Shown one piece after another: positions 33,604 to 39,372 of a stretch of 39,372 nt of DNA. Within the stretch, counting starts at the first letter, position 1, and each line of letters opens with the position of its first letter. Origin of the DNA: Bacillota bacterium (GTDB lineage: Bacteria > Bacillota > Sulfobacillia > Sulfobacillales > Sulfobacillaceae); NCBI GenBank assembly GCA_021820965.1, contig JAKACZ010000045.1:1-39372 (forward strand), read 5' to 3'. The translations under genes were made by a program, and so were the position numbers. The notes beneath the pieces were generated by a model, which was not told where the DNA came from, did not search any database, and saw nothing but the letters and a program-made list of their open reading frames with translations.

Positions 33604-34008
33604 ATGGCCGTTGTGAGCCTGGTGCTGGGAGGCAGCATCCTGGGCGGGGCGGTGTGGCTCGGTTCCCTGAGTGGCCAATGGCGCACAATTCATGTGCAAA
33701 GGATGACGCTAACCATCCCCCAAAGTTGGCAGTCAGCTGACCATGGACAGGTTTATCAAGACCCTGGGGTACCCAGTGACGGCATATGGTTTATTCGCCA
33801 CTTCATACCGACCGCCCTCCCCCGCTCTGCACGCTTGATCCCATCCGGAACACCAGATATTCGCGAGTGGCAAGTTCACACAGCACGCCACTGGACCTAC
33901 TATGCTCGCTGGCACGGCGCCCATAGGCACCTCGCCATCAAGCTTCAAGTTCCCGCCGCGCAACAGAACCTCGCTCTTGCGATTTTGGGCAGCTGGCAAC
34001 CGTTGTAA
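33604..34008 (+). CDS. hypothetical membrane-anchored protein
   Basis: A 134-aa protein with a hydrophobic N-terminus (VVSLVLGGSILGGAVWLGSL, about 3-22) followed by a small extracytoplasmic domain. That domain has VQRMTLTIPQSW, IWFIRHFIPTAL and LAIKLQVPAAQQNLALAILGSW, a beta-rich pattern. I do not recognise a family. The ATG at 33604 has only a distant purine-rich stretch upstream (GAGGGGG about 27 bases away), so the start is uncertain. It lies convergent to the SWIM-domain gene. Confidence 0.5.
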   Translation: MAVVSLVLGGSILGGAVWLGSLSGQWRTIHVQRMTLTIPQSWQSADHGQVYQDPGVPSDGIWFIRHFIPTALPRSARLIPSGTPDIREWQVHTARHWTYYARWHGAHRHLAIKLQVPAAQQNLALAILGSWQPL

Positions 34009-34144
34009 TCACGGTGAGCTAACCACATCGCATCAAGTTTGGCGCGTCCGCCGGTGGTGGAACCGCTTAAGCGGTCATCCGTAGTCATTTTCGTACCATT
34101 GTCGTGGAAGGGCAGTCGCCTTCTGCCTCCGAAGCGCACCGGCA

Positions 34145-34900
34145 TTAAGTAGGCTCGTCCCCTTGCAAGTCAATACCAAACAGAGATCCTAAGTCATCGT
34201 CCTCGTCAATAACCCGCCGACTCTTCACCCGCGATTTTTTGATGAGCCGGTCTGCCTTTTCCGCAACGGCCTGACTCACCAGATCCTCGACGTCAACGCC
34301 CCTCAGTTCAAAGAACAGCCGCGGGTTTTCGTCAAGGCGCACCCCGACCCCGTAGAGCGCCGCCGAGACGTGCTTGCAAAGTGTCGCCCAATCTGGGCAA
34401 CTGCAGCTCATGTGTATCTCTTGAGGGGCGGGAAACAGCCCATGGCCGGGAGTGGCAAACAAGGTACCTAAATCCTTTGGGAACTTGCCCTCCAAAAGTT
34501 CACTTAATGATCCAATGGCTCCTTGGCACGCTTCGGTGACCGCGTCCCAAATGGCGGGAGTCAGCCGGTCAACCGTGATGTCGACCTGGTAAGGTTTGGA
34601 ACGGCTCCCTTGCACCAGGGCTTTAATGCGCCCCCGACCAAGATTTAAATCCAAGACGGCGCCGTGACGCACGTAACTGCGGCCCCGCTCAATCCTGTAG
34701 GCAAAGTCGGCGTAGTGCTCGAGATTCATGTTCCAGGCCTCGCCCCACCAGGTCTTGGCCAACTTACGACCGGTCACTGTCACTGGCTTTATTCCGGGGT
34801 TCTTCTGTCTCAACTTGGTCAGCGCCGCCTGGGCTCGCGCCTTACGTTCGGAAACCGACACATACGCGGGCCACCCCCCGGAGTCTTCATACCGAGACAT
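34145..34900 (-). CDS. SWIM zinc-finger domain protein
   Basis: The 251-aa protein has a SWIM motif, CSCPDWATLCKHVSAALYGVG (CxC-x7-CxH, about residues 165-177), preceded by a conserved domain with TWWGEAWNMNLEHYADFAYRIERGRSYVRHGAV and LVQGSRSKPYQVDI. The tail is rich in charged residues (DEDDD). SWIM domains bind zinc and often DNA or protein partners; these proteins typically sit next to SNF2 helicases. It overlaps the helicase gene by 14 bases, so the two are translationally coupled and likely form a complex. The precise role of this pair is not known. Confidence 0.9.
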   Translation of the reverse strand: MSRYEDSGGWPAYVSVSERKARAQAALTKLRQKNPGIKPVTVTGRKLAKTWWGEAWNMNLEHYADFAYRIERGRSYVRHGAVLDLNLGRGRIKALVQGSRSKPYQVDITVDRLTPAIWDAVTEACQGAIGSLSELLEGKFPKDLGTLFATPGHGLFPAPQEIHMSCSCPDWATLCKHVSAALYGVGVRLDENPRLFFELRGVDVEDLVSQAVAEKADRLIKKSRVKSRRVIDEDDDLGSLFGIDLQGDEPT

Positions 34901-37556
34901 GACTTACACCCCTTGCATCTAACCGAAGCATCCCGAGTAGCGTCTCATTATCCAAATTCCCAATCCAGGCGTCTTGCTGTGTTGCGATAACCTCCTGGGA
35001 GAGATACTGCTTGTCCTGAATTAACGCCTCGATTTTTTCCTCAATTGTACCTTGGGTGACAAATTTGTGCACCAGCACGTTTTTTGTCTGACCGATCCTA
35101 AACGCACGATCGGTGGCCTGATTTTCCACCGCCGGATTCCACCACCGGTCAAAATGAATCACATGGCTAGCCTGGGTGAGATTGAGCCCCACCCCGCCCG
35201 CCTTCAGCGATAGCACCATAAACGGCACATAGGCGGATCCCTGAAAGGCGGACACAATATGCTTTCGTTTGGCCACCGGCGTTTGCCCATGCAACACCAA
35301 TCCCGGATGCTGAAACACCGACTCCAAAAACCGCGCCAAGGGCTCGGTCATTTCTCGAAACTGGGTAAACACCAACACCCGCTCGCGCTTTTGATAAATC
35401 ATCTCGGCCAATTCTCCCAAACGCTGGAATTTGCCGCTTTCTCCCGCATCAAATCCCGGTTGGCCTAAGAACTGATCGGGATGGTTACAGATTTGTTTCA
35501 ATTTCATCAACGAGGCCAAAATGAGGCCCTTGCGCTCCATCCCGGCCAGCCGTTCAATCTTGCCTTCCAGGTCGGCCACCACCTGACCGTACAGGGCGGC
35601 CTGGCGACGCGTCAGTTCCGCCCGCACCTTCACTTCGACCTTGTCCGGCAGGTCGCTGATGACGCTCTTGTCGGTTTTAACCCGGCGGAGAATAAAAGGG
35701 GCAGCCATTCGCCTCAAAGGTGCGTATCCTTCGGGATGCTGGCCGAGCGCCTTGATAAACTGACCAAATTCGCCAGCCGTCCCCATCAAACCGCGATTTA
35801 GAAAATCAAAGAGGGACCACAGATCTGACAGGCGATTCTCAATCGGCGTACCAGTGAGCGCCACCCGAAAGCGGGCGGGGATACGCTTAACCGCCCGCGA
35901 TTGTTTGGCCCCCGGATTTTTTATCGCCTGTGCCTCATCCAAGATCAATACGTCCCAGGACGCCTGGTTGATCCAGCTATAGCGTTCCACCAAACCATAG
36001 GTGGTCAGCACCACATCGGCGCCGTCGCCAAACCCCGAGTCGGCCAATTCATCCGGTCCCGCCACCGACGGATGAGCCACCCGCGCAATGAGCTCGGGGG
36101 TAAACTTGGTCATCTCGTCCATCCAGTTGCCCAATAGCGACGCCGGCACCACCAGTAGCGCCTGGAGCGGCCCTTCTTGGCGCAGTGCAGTTAAAAAGGC
36201 CAACACTTGCAGCGTTTTGCCCAGGCCCATATCGTCGGCCAGACACGCTCCCAGCCCCCACTGGCGCATATGCGCCAGCCACTCAGCCCCGCGCTCCTGA
36301 TACGGACGCAGCCGGGCGACCAGACGACCGCCAAAGTCGAGCGGTTTGTTGGCCTTAGGCTCGGTGAGGCTTTCTAAGAACTGACTCAGCCACGCGCCAT
36401 GGGTAACTTCGACCGCCTCCCAGGTCTCGTTAACATTACCGCCCGCCCCGCGATAAAGTTCGAAACGCAAGGCATCAACCAGGGAAACGGTCCTCTGCTT
36501 TTGCGCGTTCTCATACGCGTCAAGGATTTTCCTCAGCTGATCGTGGTCCACCTCAATCCACTTGCCCTTGATATAAGCCAATCCTTCAGTTTCTGCGAGT
36601 AGTTGCCGCACTTCCTCCGCTGTCAGCCGCTCCCCACCCAAGGCAATCTCCGCTCGAAAGTCCAAGAGAGCGTCGATCCCCAACCGGGAGGGTTGGTTAG
36701 AGCCCATGCTCGCGCGAACTGTCAGTCGATTGTCCCCGCTGCGCCACCATTTGGGGACGCGGCAAAGAATGCCGGCCCGCTGATAGAGCGGGATCTCTTT
36801 AAGAAAGGTATACGCCTCGGCCGCGGAAAGTCGCAGCGGCTGAAAAATTTCGCCCGACTCCAAAAGCCCGGCCACCCAGGCACTCTCGCTGGCGGCGCGG
36901 GTGACTGTGGATAGCAAGTCCAAGAGTTGCCGACGCTGCCCTTGATATTGCACCAGTGCGTTTTTAAGCGGCAGATGGCGCCGGGTGTTCGCCGCATCGG
37001 GCGCATAGGTGGCCAAAAACGCAAACGGCGCCTCGCTGTCCTTACTCTCCACCAAGTGGAAATAGATGCGGCCCAAGGGCCGAAGATGCGCGCCACGGGC
37101 GGCAAAAAACTCGTCAACACTCCCCTCGTAATCGCGGATCGCGGACTTAAAGGCGTGGTGAAGATGTTCCCACACTTGGGCTATCCAGTCAGGTCCGACG
37201 TGCTCGCCCCCAATCAGAAAGGGCATCGCGCTGAGCAATCGTTCCCGTGTAGCGTCAGACAGCACTACCGTTACACGGTCGCGCTCTTGCGCCAGTTCCT
37301 CCGTCCGCGCCAACTGAGCCACATACGCCTGGGCCAATTCCACCAAAAACGTTACCGATTCCGACAAGGTAGTGAGGTCGTGGCGAAATCCCAAGTTCAG
37401 CAACGTACCGTACGGATCCGTCCCAAAAGCAGCAAGAAGATCGCGCTCGGCGTCCGACGCGGTCCCCGCCGCGCCCGGACCCCAGTCCACGGTAAAACCT
37501 GCGGGCTCGATCACAGCGATCAAGGACGGCGTCGACAACTCAATCTCTGCGGCCAC
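34887..37556 (-). CDS. SNF2-family helicase/ATPase
   Basis: The 889-aa protein has a variable N-terminal half and a C-terminal Snf2 motor. Motor motifs in order are LADDMGLGKTLQVLAFLTAL (motif I), VPASLLGNWMDE (Ia), LDEAQAIKNP (II, DEAQ), ALTGTPIENRLSDLWSLFDFL (III), VFTQFREM and SLKAGGVGLNLTQASHVIHFDRWWNPAVENQATDRAFRIGQ (V and VI). Such proteins use ATP to move along DNA. The start is GTG 37556, seven bases after GGGAGG; an earlier start at 37598 is less supported. The stop overlaps the SWIM gene. This bacterial SNF2-SWIM pair is frequent in Firmicutes and Actinobacteria, but its task is uncharacterised. Confidence 0.95.
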   Translation of the reverse strand: MAAEIELSTPSLIAVIEPAGFTVDWGPGAAGTASDAERDLLAAFGTDPYGTLLNLGFRHDLTTLSESVTFLVELAQAYVAQLARTEELAQERDRVTVVLSDATRERLLSAMPFLIGGEHVGPDWIAQVWEHLHHAFKSAIRDYEGSVDEFFAARGAHLRPLGRIYFHLVESKDSEAPFAFLATYAPDAANTRRHLPLKNALVQYQGQRRQLLDLLSTVTRAASESAWVAGLLESGEIFQPLRLSAAEAYTFLKEIPLYQRAGILCRVPKWWRSGDNRLTVRASMGSNQPSRLGIDALLDFRAEIALGGERLTAEEVRQLLAETEGLAYIKGKWIEVDHDQLRKILDAYENAQKQRTVSLVDALRFELYRGAGGNVNETWEAVEVTHGAWLSQFLESLTEPKANKPLDFGGRLVARLRPYQERGAEWLAHMRQWGLGACLADDMGLGKTLQVLAFLTALRQEGPLQALLVVPASLLGNWMDEMTKFTPELIARVAHPSVAGPDELADSGFGDGADVVLTTYGLVERYSWINQASWDVLILDEAQAIKNPGAKQSRAVKRIPARFRVALTGTPIENRLSDLWSLFDFLNRGLMGTAGEFGQFIKALGQHPEGYAPLRRMAAPFILRRVKTDKSVISDLPDKVEVKVRAELTRRQAALYGQVVADLEGKIERLAGMERKGLILASLMKLKQICNHPDQFLGQPGFDAGESGKFQRLGELAEMIYQKRERVLVFTQFREMTEPLARFLESVFQHPGLVLHGQTPVAKRKHIVSAFQGSAYVPFMVLSLKAGGVGLNLTQASHVIHFDRWWNPAVENQATDRAFRIGQTKNVLVHKFVTQGTIEEKIEALIQDKQYLSQEVIATQQDAWIGNLDNETLLGMLRLDARGVSHVSV

Positions 37557-37675
37557 CGCATATCCTCCCAGAGCGCGTTTCCAACTATTGTAGCGCACAT
37601 AGCTTCCCGGCTGGGATTAAACTCGAACTATTGCCGCGCGACGGCTCCTTGGGGGACACCGGTTTTCTCCTCGGG

Positions 37676-38083
37676 TCATAGCACGTCGATACCCAAGGCT
37701 CGCGCTGAGGCAGAAAGCTTGGCGTCAGTCGTAGCCAAGGCACAGCGCAATCGCAGGGCAAGTTCCACATAGGCCGCGTCGTAGGCAGTCAATTGGGTTG
37801 TCTGTGCGACTTCCCGGATCGTATCGAAGGTGCGGAAAAGGATAGGTTCATCGACATCTATCGCCAGGTTTCCCAAGAGTCTGCCGGCTCTCTCAATTTC
37901 ATGCTCCCGGATTCGTCCTCTCCGTGCCCCAACAAAGAGGGCAGTCAAGATTTCAAGCGGCCAAATCGCCGGAACGACAGCGTCATCCTCTACAAATCGC
38001 CGCAACACGGTATCCGCGTAATCATTTGCTTCATCAGGAAAACACCATGCCAGGGCTACGGACGCATCAAGCACAAAGGCCAT
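37676..38083 (-). CDS. vapC: PIN-domain toxin (VapC-like)
   Basis: The 135-aa protein starts MAFVLDASVALAWCFPDE. The catalytic acidic residues are Asp6, Glu44 (in IWPLEILTAL), Asp102 (in TAYDAAYVELAL) and Asp120 (in ATTDAKL), the four-acid metal site of PIN RNases. VapC toxins cut RNA, often initiator tRNA or 23S rRNA. It is downstream of a Phd-like antitoxin with a one-base overlap (TAATG), a typical coupled arrangement. Confidence 0.93.
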   Translation of the reverse strand: MAFVLDASVALAWCFPDEANDYADTVLRRFVEDDAVVPAIWPLEILTALFVGARRGRIREHEIERAGRLLGNLAIDVDEPILFRTFDTIREVAQTTQLTAYDAAYVELALRLRCALATTDAKLSASARALGIDVL

Positions 38084-38322
38084 TAATAACGCCGTCCTTC
38101 TTCGATGAGCCCCCGAACGCCCCCTTCCGGAGCTTGGGCCGACTGCCTGATCTTTCTAAACTCGCGGGCAATCTCATCGACCGACATGCGTTCACCGTGC
38201 CATGGCGCTAGTTTAGCGATCGGTTTGCCGCGCCTCGTAACAATTATGGTTTCGCCCCGTTCGACCGCATCAAGTATCTCGGACAGATGGGTTTTCGCAT
38301 CGAAGGCTCCGACTTCTCTCAT
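38083..38322 (-). CDS. Phd/YefM-family antitoxin of the VapC pair
   Basis: The 79-aa protein begins MREVGAFDAKTHLSEILDAV and continues ERGETIIVTRRGKPIAKLAP, the DNA-binding Phd/YefM fold. The C-terminal tail (RQSAQAPEGGVRGLIEEGRRY) should wrap the toxin. The start is ATG 38322, eight bases after GGAGG; the in-frame upstream start at 38337 overlaps that site. It precedes vapC with a one-base overlap. Two palindromes upstream (38346-38364) are probable self-binding sites. Confidence 0.9.
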   Translation of the reverse strand: MREVGAFDAKTHLSEILDAVERGETIIVTRRGKPIAKLAPWHGERMSVDEIAREFRKIRQSAQAPEGGVRGLIEEGRRY

Positions 38323-38345
38323 GCTGCTCGCCTCCACCAGTCTTA

Positions 38346-38364
38346 AAACTAGTTTAACCGGTTA
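38346..38364. promoter_or_regulatory. operator-like palindromes upstream of the antitoxin gene
   Basis: AAACTAGTTT (38346-38355) and TAACCGGTTA (38355-38364) are two adjoining perfect 10-bp palindromes. They sit between the antitoxin ribosome site and a possible TTGTGG -35 box, where an antitoxin-toxin complex would block transcription. Confidence 0.6.
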
Positions 38365-38693
38365 TCGGCCACAATGCTATACCCGAACCCTGGGAACCGT
38401 TCCCCTGCTCTCGGGTTAGTCTAGGGAGTGCGTAGACGCGGAGGCTTTCCGCCCGATTGTGGTAAGTAAATACGGGTATCCGGATTTTTTGATTGATTCG
38501 TGGCTTATTCGGGTCTGGCCATGTGGAAACACTTTGTGTTGATCATGAAATCGACATTGTATTTGCTTAACTGCCCGCCATGAACAAGCTGTCGAGTGAT
38601 ACCAAACAGCGCTTGAGAGGACAGGGTCATATTACCAATTGGGAGCGTTCGTGGCGAAAAGCAGAGGAAGAAGGATGCTAGAAGTTGGTATAT
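38365..38693. other. intergenic region right of the toxin-antitoxin operon
   Basis: No convincing gene. A 33-codon plus-strand ORF (38580-38681, starting MNKLSSDTKQRLRG) has no ribosome site and is probably chance. No terminator was seen. Confidence 0.4.
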
Positions 38694-39185
38694 TTATCCG
38701 CCGCGCCAACTGCCGCCCGTTAATCGATTCATGGAATACGCATAGTCCACCGAACAATTGTTGAGATGTGACTCACCTGTTAACGCTTTGACTAGTTTCG
38801 ATATTCCAAGACCGACTCCGGCTAAAGGGGGCATTCCGGAAGCCAGAATTGACAGGAAGGCCTGGTAATCGCGCTTTACAAGGTACGGATCTTCCCGAAA
38901 CTGTTCTTTCAGGTTGGCCTGCACCACGCGATAGTCCGTCTCTTCCTGGCAAACGTCGGCGATAAACGAGCCATTAAAGGCAATCCAATAACGATGATAG
39001 AACTGCCCATCCGACTTTACCAAAGGAGAAATGCCTACGGGTAGGTGGTCGATGATCACTAGGCCAGAAGTTTGCGGAATATACAATTTTTCAATGACCT
39101 TATAAACTGCACGTAAAACCGAGCTTGGGTTAACATCGAGGCCCGCTAGGCTCGTCACGCCTTTCTTCCCTGTCTCGGTCGTCAT
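38694..39185 (-). CDS. unknown 163-aa protein
   Basis: I do not recognise this protein. It runs from MTTETGKKGVTSLAGLDVNP through VIIDHLPVGISPLVKSDG and YHRYWIAFNGSFIADVCQEE to SRDYQAFLSIL-like helices (DYQAFLSILASGMPPLAGV) and ends GGSWRGG. It has no clear membrane segment or signal peptide. The start could be ATG 39185 (GGGG seven bases upstream) or the longer TTG at 39254; the first is preferred. It stands alone at the right end of the window, beyond the toxin-antitoxin pair. Confidence 0.55.
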   Translation of the reverse strand: MTTETGKKGVTSLAGLDVNPSSVLRAVYKVIEKLYIPQTSGLVIIDHLPVGISPLVKSDGQFYHRYWIAFNGSFIADVCQEETDYRVVQANLKEQFREDPYLVKRDYQAFLSILASGMPPLAGVGLGISKLVKALTGESHLNNCSVDYAYSMNRLTGGSWRGG

Positions 39186-39372
39186 ATCAAATCCCCACGT
39201 GTCCGAAATGGCCTCACATGCTCCGATTCTGGTCGTTGGTGCCATTGGTGTCAAACGTCATTTAATTCAACCGGGGTGCGTCAAACAATTCACCCACCTG
39301 GAATCCCGTCTCCCTCATCATAGCATGTTGTCCATCGAGGGCAACCGTTGGTCCCCATCAATTCGCTCAGAT

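Noticed and set aside
34062..34075. Palindrome ACCGCTTAAGCGGT after the SWIM gene as a terminator or operator
   Set aside because: It has no T-tract and lies between two converging genes; it is too short to support a call.
38580..38681. 33-codon plus-strand ORF in the gap right of the antitoxin gene
   Set aside because: No ribosome site or neighbour support, and its length is expected by chance.
1..39372. CRISPR arrays, tRNA genes and a prophage
   Set aside because: No regularly spaced repeats, no cloverleaf-like stretch and no phage structural or integrase gene were recognised on reading both strands. This is not a computed search.

Overview
The window looks like chromosomal DNA from a GC-rich Firmicute, most like the acidophilic Sulfobacillus group. 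The evidence is the string of strong AGGAGG/GGGGG ribosome binding sites, frequent GTG/TTG starts, the order long-form hpf ... secA - prfB, an S-box (SAM-I) riboswitch before metK, and a 16S rRNA 5' end reading AGAGTTTGATCCTGGCTCAG on the minus strand at the left edge. The genus assignment is an inference; no search could be run. Most housekeeping genes lie on the minus strand.

Layout. 1-2592: 16S rRNA 5' end with its promoter, preceded by murE and an overlapping family 2 glycosyltransferase. 2900-10290: an accessory, decaying stretch. It holds a frameshifted, truncated IS110-family transposase abutting a frameshifted, truncated Tn3-family transposase. Next come a serine hydrolase, a DUF3841 protein, a methyltransferase and a SnoaL-like protein. 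It ends with a phosphotransferase remnant fused to a short-chain dehydrogenase remnant, both broken. 10290-18564: ordinary metabolism and envelope genes (aspartase/fumarase, uppP with a 44-aa membrane peptide, a small ribbon-helix-helix-like protein, ribokinase, a beta-lactamase-fold serine hydrolase, an MFS pump, YitT, a DUF2993-like lipoid-binding protein). 18561-25491: prfB with a programmed +1 frameshift, secA, an HD-GYP c-di-GMP phosphodiesterase preceded by a 26-aa peptide ORF, a conserved-looking unknown protein, hpf and a cold-shock gene. 25577-30767: a second MFS transporter whose upstream region carries a perfect palindrome and a cluster of DnaA-box-like 9-mers, a membrane GGDEF protein, a short membrane-anchored GT-A-like protein, and metK under a SAM-I riboswitch and a near-consensus promoter.

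30768-39372 is a second accessory region. On the plus strand are an unknown 279-aa protein paired with an HNH endonuclease, a MNT nucleotidyltransferase with a frameshifted HEPN partner, and a small membrane-anchored protein. On the minus strand are a SWIM-domain protein overlapping a SNF2 helicase, a Phd/VapC toxin-antitoxin pair with palindromic operator-like sites, and an unknown protein. This clustering of nuclease, toxin-antitoxin and SNF2 genes is defence-island-like.

The most promising candidates for something undescribed are the unknown-protein + HNH pair (31083-32457), the 26-aa peptide upstream of the HD-GYP receptor-like gene, and the DnaA-box cluster at 26961-27019. None of these can be proven from sequence reading alone.
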